Assembly: GCF_019669905.1 (NCBI RefSeq) | Contig: NZ_AP019777.1 | Location: 1,798,001 to 1,862,000 of the forward strand | Direction: 5' to 3' | Source: Methylomonas koyamae | GTDB taxonomy: Bacteria > Pseudomonadota > Gammaproteobacteria > Methylococcales > Methylomonadaceae | Length of the DNA stretch: 64,000 nucleotides | In this document: one piece after another, positions 1 to 8,676 of the stretch | Layout of the letters: each line of letters starts with the position of its first letter | Numbering within the stretch: the first letter of the stretch is position 1 | Made by a program: the position numbers and the translations under genes | The notes under the pieces: model-generated | What the model was told of the DNA's origin: nothing | Databases searched by the model: none | The model's input: only the letters and a program-made list of their open reading frames with translations

Positions 1-373
1 GCGCCAGCGCGGCGCGGCGGATAGTGTCGGCCTTTAGCAGCGTGGCTTGCGGATCGCCGGCCACTTCGGACACGTCGATACCGACATCGCCGCCGCTGGC
101 GTAGCGTTGGCCGTCCGGGCCGGCCACATAATCGTAACGGGCGCCGCTGACGGCCAGATTGCCGGCGGCGCTCAGATGCGCCTGCTCGTGAGCTCGAACT
201 TCGCGGTCGCGGGCTTTCAACTTCTCGACCAATTGGCGTTGTTCTTGGCTTAATTCGCCGCTGGCTGTTCCGTTGCCGGACGACTGTGGTGGTGTTTTCG
301 GCGCGACCGGCCTTGACAGGCTTTGCGAGCCGTACAGGTTGAATGGATTATTCGACGCGGCGGTTATCAACAT
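1..373 (-). CDS. SprA-related putative metalloprotease, C-terminus cut by window edge
   Basis: The open frame on the minus strand starts at the ATG at 371-373 and runs without a stop off the left edge, so only about 124 residues are seen. The N-terminus is low-complexity and Ser/Pro-rich. It is followed by a charged helix (QRQLVEKLKARDREVRAHE) leading into an HEQAH motif, which fits the zinc-binding HExxH of the SprA-related/CJM1_0395 putative metallopeptidase family. Next comes a Gly-rich stretch with YDYVAGPDGQRYASGGDVGI, the most typical part of that family. The start is uncertain, because an in-frame GTG lies three codons upstream at 380-382. The substrate is unknown. The family call is from recognition of the motif and the Gly-rich segment. 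Confidence 0.75.
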   Translation of the reverse strand, partial: MLITAASNNPFNLYGSQSLSRPVAPKTPPQSSGNGTASGELSQEQRQLVEKLKARDREVRAHEQAHLSAAGNLAVSGARYDYVAGPDGQRYASGGDVGIDVSEVAGDPQATLLKADTIRRAALA

Positions 374-428
374 GCTCGTCACCGAAAACTTTAACTGGTT
401 CGCAAATATACGCTTTACGCGTTAAAAC

Positions 429-1496
429 TCAAGCGCCAGTCAAGCGGCGCAGCGCCCAATGGATGTGCTCAGCGACCAAATCGGAAGCCTGGTGCAGGCG
501 CCGGTTTAGCGCCGCTATTACCTCCGGATCAGGCCGGCCGTTACCCAGCGCGGTGGCGATGTTGCGCAGCCAGCGCTGATGGCCGATGCGGCGAATTGCC
601 GAGCCCTCGGTTTTCTGCAGAAATTCTGCCTCGTCCCAGGCGAACAATTCCAGCAAGGTGGCGTTATCCAAACGTTGGCGCGGCCGAAAGTCGGCTTCCG
701 CGCTGAGTTTGGCAAACCGGTTCCACGGGCAGGCCAATTGGCAGTCGTCGCAGCCGTAAATCCGGTTGCCAAGCAAAGGCCGTAAATCTTCCGGAATCGG
801 GCCGTGCAATTCGATGGTCAAATAGGATACGCAGCGGCGGGCATCGACCTGGTAAGGGCCGATGATGGCCTGAGTCGGACAGATATCGATGCAGGCCCGG
901 CATAGTCCGCAATGGTTGTTTGCCGCTTGGTCTGCCGGCAGTTCCAGGTCGGTATAGATTTCGCCCAAGAAAAACCAGGAACCGGCACGGCGGTTGATCA
1001 GATTGCTGTGTTTGCCGATCCAGCCCAGCCCGGCCTTCTCGGCTATGGCTTTTTCCAATACCGGAGCACTGTCGACGAAAGCGCGGTAGCCGAACGGGCC
1101 GATGGCTGCCGCGATGTTGTCGGCCAGTTTTTGCAGCCGGTTACGCAGCAGTTTGTGGTAATCCCGGCCCAACGCGTAGCGCGAGACGAAGGCGGCGGCC
1201 GGATCGGCCAATAACACCTGGCTGCGGGCCGAGGGCTCCGGCAAGTAATCCATCCGGGCCGAGATAATGCTGCGGGTGCCTTCCTGCAACAGCGCCGGGC
1301 GGCTGCGTTTCAAGCCGTGCGCGGCCATGTAATGCATTTCGCCGTGGAAATCCTGATCCAGCCAGTTTTGCAGATGGGATTCGGCCTGGTGCAGGTCGGT
1401 GTCGCTGATGCCGATTTGTTGAAAGCCCAGCTCCAGGCCCCATTGTTTGATGCGGCAAGCTAATTGTTCGGGATCGAGAGAAACGGTCGGTGGCAT
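429..1496 (-). CDS. queG: Epoxyqueuosine reductase QueG
   Basis: QueG carries out the last step of queuosine synthesis, reducing epoxyqueuosine to queuosine in the wobble position of tRNAs, using cobalamin and two [4Fe-4S] clusters. Both cluster motifs are visible: CGLCRACIDICPTQAI in the middle, and CDDCQLACPWNR about 50 residues later. The C-terminus carries the HEAT-like helices (HQRWLRNIATALGNG). The open frame extends 28 codons further up to 1580. The ATG at 1496 is preferred because family similarity begins just after it and it gives 355 residues, the usual size. The gene diverges from nnr, the same arrangement as E. coli queG and nnr. Confidence 0.93.
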   Translation of the reverse strand: MPPTVSLDPEQLACRIKQWGLELGFQQIGISDTDLHQAESHLQNWLDQDFHGEMHYMAAHGLKRSRPALLQEGTRSIISARMDYLPEPSARSQVLLADPAAAFVSRYALGRDYHKLLRNRLQKLADNIAAAIGPFGYRAFVDSAPVLEKAIAEKAGLGWIGKHSNLINRRAGSWFFLGEIYTDLELPADQAANNHCGLCRACIDICPTQAIIGPYQVDARRCVSYLTIELHGPIPEDLRPLLGNRIYGCDDCQLACPWNRFAKLSAEADFRPRQRLDNATLLELFAWDEAEFLQKTEGSAIRRIGHQRWLRNIATALGNGRPDPEVIAALNRRLHQASDLVAEHIHWALRRLTGA

Positions 1497-1652
1497 ATTG
1501 GTTAATATCGATGCGAGTCCGGTGCCGGCGCTATGTCGCGGTGCCGGCCCGAGCCTGAATGCAAAAAGCCATTTTGGCATAACTTCGCCGATTTCCGCCG
1601 GCCGAGGCCGGTTTGGCGATAAAATGGCGGGCTATCGCCTTCGGAATCGATT

Positions 1653-3116
1653 ATGCAGCTTTCAACCGCCGCTCTTTACTCAACCGCGCAAATTCGTGCA
1701 GCCGAACGCCAAGCCATCGACCGGCTCGGCATACCGGGGCGGGAGTTGATGCGGCGGGCCGGCGCGGCGTTATTCCGGCATATCCGGCAGCGTTGGCCCG
1801 AAGCGGGAGAATTGACGGTATTTTGCGGCGCCGGCAATAACGGCGGCGACGGTTACGAAGTTGCCCGCCTGGCAATCGAGGCAGGTTGCCGGGTGACAGT
1901 ATACGGATTGGCCGACCCCGAGCGCTTGCCGGAGGATGCGCTCAGCGCTTACCGGGACTTTTTGCAGGCCGGCGGTTGCGTTTCCGGGTTCGAACCGGGC
2001 CGCTCGACGATACCTGGTATCGTTGTCGACGCCTTGTTCGGGATCGGTTTAAGTAGGCCGGTCGCGGCGGCTTACTTGCCGGCGATAGCAGAGATCAACG
2101 CCGCGGCCGGTCCGGTGGTGGCGGTGGACGTACCGTCCGGCTTGCAAGCCGACACCGGCTGCATAATGGGCGAAGCGGTCGCGGCCGATCTGACCGTGAC
2201 CTTCATCGGCCTCAAGCAAGGTTTGTTCACCGGCGCGGCGGCCGATTGCCGCGGCGAAGTGGTTTGCGACGATCTCCAGATTGGCGAAGTGTTGGAAGAG
2301 CTCGACCCGGCCTGCCGGTTGTTGACAGGCGTAGCCTTGCCCAAGCGCCAACGCAGCGCGCACAAAGGCCAGTTCGGCCACGTGTTATTGATCGGCGGCA
2401 ACCACGGCTATAGCGGCGCGATTCGCTTGGCCGCAGAAGCGGCATTGCGCGCCGGCGCCGGTTTGGTCAGCGTTGCCACCCGAGCCGCGCACAGCGGCTT
2501 GGTCAATATCGCCCGGCCGGAACTGATGTGCCGGGCGGCGGAACAGGCCGGCGATCTGAATGATTTGCTGGAAAAAGCCACGGTTGTCGTGATAGGTCCG
2601 GGCTTGGGCCGCGACGCCTGGGCCCAAGCCATGTTCGACCGTGCCTTGGCTGCCGGCAAGCCCAGCGTGGTCGACGCCGACGGCTTGAATCTGCTGGCGC
2701 TGCGCAATTGCAGGCGCGACGATTGGGTGTTGACGCCGCATCCCGGCGAAGCGGCGCGCTTGTTGAACTGCGATACCCGGCAAATCGGCGGCGACCGCTT
2801 TGCGGCCGTTTCAGCACTGCAGCAACGTTACGGCGGGGTCGCGTTGTTAAAAGGCGCCGGGACGTTAATCGACGACGGCTTTAAGAATCATGTCGTCGTT
2901 GCCGGAAATCCGGGCATGGCCAGCGGCGGCATGGGAGACGTGCTGGCCGGGCTGATCGGCGGCTTGGTCGCCCAAGGTTTTACGTTAGGTCAGGCAGCGC
3001 TGGCCGGCGCACAGCTGCATGCCGCCGCGGCCGACAGCCTGGCCGCAGAATTCGGCGAACGCGGCCTGTTGGCCGGCGATTTGCCGCTCCGCATCAGAGA
3101 ATTATTGAACCGATGA
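1653..3116 (+). CDS. nnr: Bifunctional NAD(P)H-hydrate epimerase/dehydratase
   Basis: This enzyme repairs hydrated NAD(P)H. The N-terminal YjeF domain (about residues 1-215) epimerises R-NAD(P)HX, and the C-terminal ribokinase-like domain dehydrates S-NAD(P)HX with ADP. The N-domain has the nucleotide-binding GAGNNGGDGYEVARLA motif and VDALFGIGLSRPV. The C-domain has the Gly-rich GKPSVVDADGLNLLA and the signature NPGMASGGMGDVLAGLIGG. The length of 487 residues is close to E. coli Nnr (about 515). The stop codon overlaps the start of tsaE (ATGA), showing translational coupling. Confidence 0.95.
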   Translation: MQLSTAALYSTAQIRAAERQAIDRLGIPGRELMRRAGAALFRHIRQRWPEAGELTVFCGAGNNGGDGYEVARLAIEAGCRVTVYGLADPERLPEDALSAYRDFLQAGGCVSGFEPGRSTIPGIVVDALFGIGLSRPVAAAYLPAIAEINAAAGPVVAVDVPSGLQADTGCIMGEAVAADLTVTFIGLKQGLFTGAAADCRGEVVCDDLQIGEVLEELDPACRLLTGVALPKRQRSAHKGQFGHVLLIGGNHGYSGAIRLAAEAALRAGAGLVSVATRAAHSGLVNIARPELMCRAAEQAGDLNDLLEKATVVVIGPGLGRDAWAQAMFDRALAAGKPSVVDADGLNLLALRNCRRDDWVLTPHPGEAARLLNCDTRQIGGDRFAAVSALQQRYGGVALLKGAGTLIDDGFKNHVVVAGNPGMASGGMGDVLAGLIGGLVAQGFTLGQAALAGAQLHAAAADSLAAEFGERGLLAGDLPLRIRELLNR

Positions 3117-3583
3117 ACATTACCCTGGAAAGCAGCGAAGACACCGAAGCCTTGGGCGCGGCATTGTGGCAAGCCTTACCCGAAAAATGCCTGCTGTATT
3201 TGCGCGGCGAATTGGGGGCCGGCAAAACCACGCTGATGCGCGGATTGCTGCGTGCGGCGGGCCATCGCGGCGCCGTGAAAAGTCCGACGTATACGCTGGT
3301 CGAAGAATACGCGGTTGCTGACCGGCGGGTGTTCCATTTCGACTTATACCGTTTAAAGGACCCGGAAGAATTGGAATGGATAGGCATGGACGATTATCTG
3401 AATACGGACGCTTTGTGTTGCATCGAGTGGCCGGAAATGGGGCAGGGGGTATTGCCGCCCGCCGATATCGAGATCGGTTTGCAGTACGCGCAACAGCAAC
3501 GTGTCGCACAAATCAATGTGTTAGCTGAAAATTGTAGCGGAAAGATAAAACTAAACTGGAAAAACAAAGACCTACTGCTATAA
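3113..3583 (+). CDS. tsaE: tRNA threonylcarbamoyladenosine synthesis ATPase TsaE
   Basis: TsaE is the small ATPase that works with TsaB, TsaC and TsaD to make t6A at position 37 of ANN-decoding tRNAs. The Walker A motif GELGAGKTTLMRG is at residues 33-45. The family block SPTYTLVEEY and the Walker B-like FDLYRL follow, and IEWPEMG is present near residue 105. The length of 156 residues is normal. It overlaps nnr by 4 bases and lies 35 bases before the amidase gene, as in the enterobacterial cluster. Confidence 0.95.
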   Translation: MNITLESSEDTEALGAALWQALPEKCLLYLRGELGAGKTTLMRGLLRAAGHRGAVKSPTYTLVEEYAVADRRVFHFDLYRLKDPEELEWIGMDDYLNTDALCCIEWPEMGQGVLPPADIEIGLQYAQQQRVAQINVLAENCSGKIKLNWKNKDLLL

Positions 3584-3618
3584 TCTCAACAATCTTGTCA
3601 CTAGCGGTCGTGTCGGTT

Positions 3619-5154
3619 ATGCAGCGAATTTATCGAATTTTCTGGATTTGGGGCTTATTGTTTCCCGCTTTTACGGCGGCGGCCCCAGCCGAATTAGGCG
3701 CGGTCAGCTATGCCTCGGCGGACCGTTTGGTATTCAACTTGTCCGGCCCGGTACGCCACCACGCTTTCGTTTTGAAAAGCCCGAGCCGTTTGGTGGTCGA
3801 TTTCGCCGGCGCAAAAATGGCGCAAGCCATCAACCAGCCGCCGGCCGAACATCCGTTATTTGCCGGCGCCCGTAGCGCGATGCGCGCTGGCGGCGATTTG
3901 CGGGTGGTTGTCGAATTGAAAGCCGATGCGGATGCCAAAGTCACGGCGCAAGGCAATGCCCTGCAGATCGAGTTGGCGGCGAAGCCGCTGCCGGCTGCCG
4001 GCGAACCTGTGGCTGCTGCTCCTGGTAAAACCGTTGCGGTAGCCGCGGCACCGGCACAACCGGCGCCGGAAAAGTCGCCGAAACGATCCGAAGCGGCAAT
4101 CAAACCGGTGGCATTGAAAACCGCCAATAAAGCCAAAGGCCGCAACATTGTCGTCGCAATCGATGCCGGCCACGGCGGCAAAGACGTCGGCGCGCAAGGT
4201 CCGAACGGCACCCAGGAAAAAGACGTGGTGTTCGCAATTGCCAAAAATCTGGAAAATCTGGTCAACGCTCAGCCCGGCATGAAGGCGGTGATGATTCGGA
4301 ACGGCGATTATTTCGTCAAATTGAACGAACGCCGTCAGATTGCCCGCTCCGCCAAAGCCGATTTGTTCGTGTCCATCCATGCCGATGCCTTTAGCGACAG
4401 CCAGGCCCACGGCGCCTCGGTCTATACCTTGGCGACCAAAGGCGCTTCCAGTGCCGGTGCCGGTTGGTTGGCCGCCAGCGAGAACGCGGTCGACGGTTCT
4501 GGCGGCGGCGAAGACCGCGATGAAACCTTGGCTTCGGTGTTGATGGATTTGTCCAGCAAGGCCGCCAAAGAGGCCAGCCAGAATGTCGGCAATAAAGTCT
4601 TGAGAAGCGTCAAGGGCGTCGGCCATTTGCACCGCAGCGCCGTGCAGAAAGCCGGATTCGTCGTGTTGAAATCGCAAGAAATTCCGTCGATTCTGGTCGA
4701 AACGGCGTTTATCTCGAATCCGGAAGAAGAGCGGCGCCTGACCAGCAGGGCCTATCAATATAAAATGGCGGCGGCGGTGTTCAACGGTATTGTCGGCCAC
4801 TTCAAACAATACGCGCCGGCCGATACGCTGATGGCGCAATTGAACCGTTCCGCCAAAGTGCCGCGTATGGTCGCGCTCAATAAGGTACCGGATGAGCGGC
4901 CGCTTCCGGCGGCGGCCAAGCCGAGAAGCGAACCGAAAGCCTTGTTGGCTGACAACGACGCGGTACCGGCCGAGTCAAATTCGCCGGTGGCCAGCGCCAG
5001 TGCCGCTACTCAGCATGTGATCAACCGCGGCGAGACCTTGTCCGGCATCGCCCAGCAGTATGGCGTTTCGATGCGGGCATTGCGTCTGGCCAATTCGATG
5101 AACGACGGTAACGTCCGCGTCGGCCAGGTGTTGCAAATTCCGCACGATAGCTGA
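3619..5154 (+). CDS. amiB: N-acetylmuramoyl-L-alanine amidase (AMIN + Amidase_3 + LysM)
   Basis: This is a periplasmic zinc amidase that cleaves the bond between MurNAc and the stem peptide, probably for daughter-cell separation. It has a signal peptide (hydrophobic IYRIFWIWGLLFPAFTAAA), then an AMIN septal-targeting domain (about residues 25-120) and an Ala/Pro-rich linker. The Amidase_3 catalytic domain follows, with VVAIDAGHGGKDVGAQG, the Zn ligand region LFVSIHADAF and the catalytic SILVETAFISNPEEE. A C-terminal LysM (HVINRGETLSGIAQQYG) ends it. The ATG at 3619 is chosen over an upstream TTG at 3595 because it begins the signal peptide. The LysM and the position before mutL match E. coli AmiB, though annotators often call such proteins AmiC. 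Confidence 0.93.
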   Translation: MQRIYRIFWIWGLLFPAFTAAAPAELGAVSYASADRLVFNLSGPVRHHAFVLKSPSRLVVDFAGAKMAQAINQPPAEHPLFAGARSAMRAGGDLRVVVELKADADAKVTAQGNALQIELAAKPLPAAGEPVAAAPGKTVAVAAAPAQPAPEKSPKRSEAAIKPVALKTANKAKGRNIVVAIDAGHGGKDVGAQGPNGTQEKDVVFAIAKNLENLVNAQPGMKAVMIRNGDYFVKLNERRQIARSAKADLFVSIHADAFSDSQAHGASVYTLATKGASSAGAGWLAASENAVDGSGGGEDRDETLASVLMDLSSKAAKEASQNVGNKVLRSVKGVGHLHRSAVQKAGFVVLKSQEIPSILVETAFISNPEEERRLTSRAYQYKMAAAVFNGIVGHFKQYAPADTLMAQLNRSAKVPRMVALNKVPDERPLPAAAKPRSEPKALLADNDAVPAESNSPVASASAATQHVINRGETLSGIAQQYGVSMRALRLANSMNDGNVRVGQVLQIPHDS

Positions 5155-5183
5155 CGCTCGGTTGTCGATTTTCTGATCCGCTA

Positions 5184-5205
5184 CGGGGCGAATCATTTCG
5201 CCCCG
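5184..5205 (+). terminator. Hairpin terminator after the amidase gene
   Basis: A 9-bp perfect stem (CGGGGCGAA with TTCGCCCCG) closes a 4-base loop 29 bases after the amidase stop, followed by a T-rich run (TTTCATTT). It probably ends or attenuates transcription before mutL. Confidence 0.7.
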
Positions 5206-5252
5206 TTTCATTTCGATCCGCTAAAATACGCGCTTTTTTGCGGGCGCCACCG

Positions 5253-7145
5253 ATGCGGATTCACGCTTTACCCACCCAATTGGTCAATCAAATCGCCGCC
5301 GGCGAGGTGGTCGAGCGGCCGGCGTCGGTGGTCAAGGAATTGGTGGAAAACTGCTTCGACGCCGGCGCCAGCCAAATTCAAATCGACGTCGAACAGGGCG
5401 GCATTCGCCAAATCAAGATTCGCGACAACGGTTGCGGCATCGTCAAGGACGATCTGGCGTTGGCTCTGTCGCGGCATGCCACCAGCAAGATCGCCTCGCT
5501 CGACGATTTGGAGCATGTCGCCAGCATGGGTTTTCGCGGCGAGGCCTTGCCCAGCATCAGTTCGGTGGCGCGCTTGACTTTGATTTCCCGTACCGCCGAC
5601 GCCGACTGCGCTTGGCAAGTCAGCGCCGACGGCACCGAAAAAAATTTCGATCCGCAACCCGACCCGCATCCGCCCGGCACCACCGTCGATGTGCGCGACC
5701 TGTTTTACAACACGCCGGCCCGGCGCAAGTTTTTAAAAGCCGAAAAAACCGAATTCGGCCATATCGAGAGCCTGATTCAGAAACTGGCCTTGGCCCGCTT
5801 CGATGTTGGTTTTGTGTTAAGCCACAACCAGCGCGAAGTGCTGAATCTGAAACCGGCCGACACCCAAGCCGCTCAAGAAAAACGCATCGCCGCGATTTGC
5901 GGTGCGGCCTTTGTCGACAACAGCGTCAAGATCGATTTTGCCGCCTCCGGCCTGCGTCTGTATGGTTGGGTCGGCTTGCCGACCTTCTCCCGCAGCCAGC
6001 AAGACATGCAGTTTTTTTACGTCAACGGCCGCCTGATCAAGGACCGCCTGGTGGCGCATGCCGTGAAGCAGGCCTATCAGGATGTGCTGTACCACGGCCG
6101 GCATCCGGTGTTTGTGCTGTACCTGGAACTCGATCCGGCTTTGGTCGATGTCAACGCCCATCCGACCAAATTGGAAGTGCGGTTTCGGGAAGGGCGGATG
6201 GTGCACGATTTTCTGTTTCAGGCCTTGCACCGTAGTCTGGCCGAGCAACGGCCCGGAGCCCAGCCGTTGCCGCAGCGGATCGAGACGGTTCCGGAGCTTG
6301 CGGAACTGCCGCCATCGACCGCACCGCATAGAGCGCCGTTAAACCAACAAACGTTGTTACCGTTGACATTGCCGGAGCGAGAATCGGAGGAAAGCACTGC
6401 GCCGCGAACCGCCACGCCGGCGCAAGCTTTCGGCGCCTATCGTTATCCGCCCGAACGCGCGGTGATGCCGGATGTGGCCGAGCAAATCAAAGCCTACGGC
6501 AAGCTCTATCCGCAAGCTGGAGGCGATAGCGTCTCGGCAAAGCCGGCTGCCGATCCGGCGATGCCGCCCTTGGGTTTTGCCCTGGCCCACATCCACAATA
6601 TCTACATCCTGGCCGAGACCGCCAACGGCATCATTTTGGTCGATGCCCACGCCGCCCACGAGCGGGTGACTTACGAGCGCCTGAAACAGCACTACCATAA
6701 CCGGGCCATCGTCTCACAGCCGCTGCTGTTGCCGATCAAATTGCAAGTCACGGCCGCCGAGGCCGATCTGGCGGAGCAGGAGCACGAATTTTTTATGAAC
6801 CTGGGTTTCGAAATCAACCGTTCCGGGCTGGAAACTGTGGTACTCAGAGCCACGCCGGCCTTGCTGGCTAAAACCGACGTCGACCAATTGGTAAGAGACA
6901 TTTTGGCCGATTTGGCGACTCACGGCGTCAGCCATAAAGCCCAGGAAAGCATCAATCAAGTTCTGGCGACGATGGCTTGCCACGGTTCGGTGCGGGCCAA
7001 ACGCAAGCTCAGCATCGAAGAGATGAACGCCTTGCTGCGCGATATGGAGCAAACCGAGCGTATCGGCCAATGCAATCACGGCCGACCGACCTGGGTGGCG
7101 CTGAGCCATCAGGATTTGGACCGGTTTTTCATGCGCGGCCAATAA
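5253..7145 (+). CDS. mutL: DNA mismatch repair protein MutL
   Basis: MutL is the GHKL ATPase that links MutS mismatch recognition to strand incision. The N-terminus shows the ATP-binding motifs NQIAAGEVVERP, FDAGA and DNGCGI, then GFRGEALPSISSVA. The C-terminal dimerisation domain contains DAHAAHERVTYE, the DxHAxxExxxxE nuclease metal motif, and also MACHGSVRA and CNHGRPTW, which are the other conserved blocks of endonuclease-type MutL. The ATG at 5253 is chosen over the TTG at 5238 because the family begins MRIHALP. The gene is 630 residues and is followed directly by miaA, with the ATG right after the TAA. Confidence 0.97.
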   Translation: MRIHALPTQLVNQIAAGEVVERPASVVKELVENCFDAGASQIQIDVEQGGIRQIKIRDNGCGIVKDDLALALSRHATSKIASLDDLEHVASMGFRGEALPSISSVARLTLISRTADADCAWQVSADGTEKNFDPQPDPHPPGTTVDVRDLFYNTPARRKFLKAEKTEFGHIESLIQKLALARFDVGFVLSHNQREVLNLKPADTQAAQEKRIAAICGAAFVDNSVKIDFAASGLRLYGWVGLPTFSRSQQDMQFFYVNGRLIKDRLVAHAVKQAYQDVLYHGRHPVFVLYLELDPALVDVNAHPTKLEVRFREGRMVHDFLFQALHRSLAEQRPGAQPLPQRIETVPELAELPPSTAPHRAPLNQQTLLPLTLPERESEESTAPRTATPAQAFGAYRYPPERAVMPDVAEQIKAYGKLYPQAGGDSVSAKPAADPAMPPLGFALAHIHNIYILAETANGIILVDAHAAHERVTYERLKQHYHNRAIVSQPLLLPIKLQVTAAEADLAEQEHEFFMNLGFEINRSGLETVVLRATPALLAKTDVDQLVRDILADLATHGVSHKAQESINQVLATMACHGSVRAKRKLSIEEMNALLRDMEQTERIGQCNHGRPTWVALSHQDLDRFFMRGQ

Positions 7146-8084
7146 ATGAACGAATTGCAAAAACCGGCCGCCATCTTGTTGATGGGGCCGACCGCCTCCG
7201 GCAAGACCGCGCTCGGCGTGGCACTGGCGCAAGCCTTGGACACCGAAATCATCAGCGTCGATTCGGCGCTGGTCTATCGCGGCATGGACATCGGTACCGC
7301 CAAACCGACCCTGGCCGAGCGCGGCGGCGTGCCGCACCATTTAATCGATATTCTTGATCCCAGCGAAAGTTTTTCCACCGGCCAATTCCGCGATCGCGCT
7401 TTGGCACTGATGGCGGACATCACCGCGCGCGGCAAGCTGCCGTTACTGGTTGGTGGCACGATGCTGTATTTCAGCGCGCTGACCCAGGGTTTGGCGCAAT
7501 TGCCGGCAGCCGATGCCGAGATTCGCCAGCGGCTGGATGACGAGTTGCAGACCTTGGGCAAGGAAGTGCTGCATGACCGCTTGGCGCAAGTCGATCCGCA
7601 AGCCGCGGCGCGGATACATGTCAACGACCCGCAGCGGGTACAACGGGCGTTGGAAGTCTATGAAATCAGCGGCCGGCCGTTGTCGAGTTTTTTTGACGCC
7701 GATCAACCGGCCGAGCATCCGTACCGGTTTATTAAAATCATCGTCGCACCGGAGCAGCGTAAAACCCTGCACGACAAAATTGCCGAGCGTTTCGATCTGA
7801 TGTTGAAGCAAGGTTTTCTCGACGAGGTCCGGGTCCTATGGCAACGCGGCGATCTGGACGAAACCATGCCGTCGATCCGCTGCGTCGGTTACCGGCAAGC
7901 CTGGTCGTATCTGAACGGCGAATACGATCTGGCGACGATGCGCGACAAAGCCATCGTCGCCACCCGGCAATTGGCCAAACGCCAATTTACCTGGTTGCGT
8001 AAAGAACAGGATGCCCGGCATTTGCTTAGCGGTTCTGACGATTTACTCGACCAAGCTCTGAGTTATTGCCGCGAGTATGACTAA
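7146..8084 (+). CDS. miaA: tRNA dimethylallyltransferase MiaA
   Basis: MiaA adds a dimethylallyl group to A37 of tRNAs that read UNN codons. The P-loop GPTASGKTALGVALA is at residues 14-28, followed by DSALVYRGMDIGTAKP and PHHLIDILDPSE, both hallmark blocks. The C-terminus has RQLAKRQFTWLR. The length of 312 residues is typical. In E. coli miaA is followed by hfq. Here it overlaps a 5-formyltetrahydrofolate cyclo-ligase gene by 8 bases, and hfq lies 7 kb away. Confidence 0.96.
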   Translation: MNELQKPAAILLMGPTASGKTALGVALAQALDTEIISVDSALVYRGMDIGTAKPTLAERGGVPHHLIDILDPSESFSTGQFRDRALALMADITARGKLPLLVGGTMLYFSALTQGLAQLPAADAEIRQRLDDELQTLGKEVLHDRLAQVDPQAAARIHVNDPQRVQRALEVYEISGRPLSSFFDADQPAEHPYRFIKIIVAPEQRKTLHDKIAERFDLMLKQGFLDEVRVLWQRGDLDETMPSIRCVGYRQAWSYLNGEYDLATMRDKAIVATRQLAKRQFTWLRKEQDARHLLSGSDDLLDQALSYCREYD

Positions 8085-8676
8085 AGCCGAACAACGCCAA
8101 ATTGCCTATGCGGCTCGCAACGCCCAAGCCGACAAGGATGCGGTCAGTGCCGAAATCTGCCGGCGTGTTTTGGAACAGTCCTGGTATCAAGCGGCGCGGA
8201 CTGTGATGTGGTATCTGCATTGCCGTTCGGAAGTGCGGACGCTGGCGACCGTCATCGCCGAATTGGCCGGCGGCAAGCGCATTGTTGTGCCTTATTGCAC
8301 GGTCGATGCCGAGGGGCAAAAACAGCTGGGTTTATGGCATCTGCAAGCCATCGACGAGTTGCAGCCGGGAATGTGGAATATTCTCGAACCGCCGCGCCAG
8401 CGCTGGCTGGATCCGGCAAAACAGGTGGGCGCCGAGGAACTAGATGTGGTCATCGTTCCCGGCGTGGCCTTTGACCGGCAAGGCGGACGCTTGGGTAACG
8501 GCGCCGGCTATTACGACAGGCTGTTGCAAAAAGTGCGTCCTGACGCGGTGCTGGCGGCAGTCTGCTACGAAGCGCAGTTGCTGCCGCACGTTGCGATGGA
8601 ACGGCACGATATCTACATGGATCGGGTAATTACCGAGCGGGCGATTTATCCGGGCAAAGGTCGAGCCGGATGCTGA
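8077..8676 (+). CDS. fau: 5-formyltetrahydrofolate cyclo-ligase
   Basis: The enzyme converts 5-formyl-THF to 5,10-methenyl-THF with ATP, recycling an inhibitory folate. The N-terminus is Lys/Arg-rich with a TVMWYLHCRSEVRT segment. The signature VIVPGVAFDRQGGRLGNGAG followed by YYDR is complete. It has 199 residues, the normal size. It overlaps both neighbours (miaA by 8 bases, nspC by 7), so the three genes are tightly coupled. Confidence 0.93.
   Translation: MTKAEQRQIAYAARNAQADKDAVSAEICRRVLEQSWYQAARTVMWYLHCRSEVRTLATVIAELAGGKRIVVPYCTVDAEGQKQLGLWHLQAIDELQPGMWNILEPPRQRWLDPAKQVGAEELDVVIVPGVAFDRQGGRLGNGAGYYDRLLQKVRPDAVLAAVCYEAQLLPHVAMERHDIYMDRVITERAIYPGKGRAGC

Noticed and set aside
47..253. Plus-strand open frame at the left edge
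   Set aside because: It lies opposite the SprA-related gene, whose motif is clear on the minus strand.
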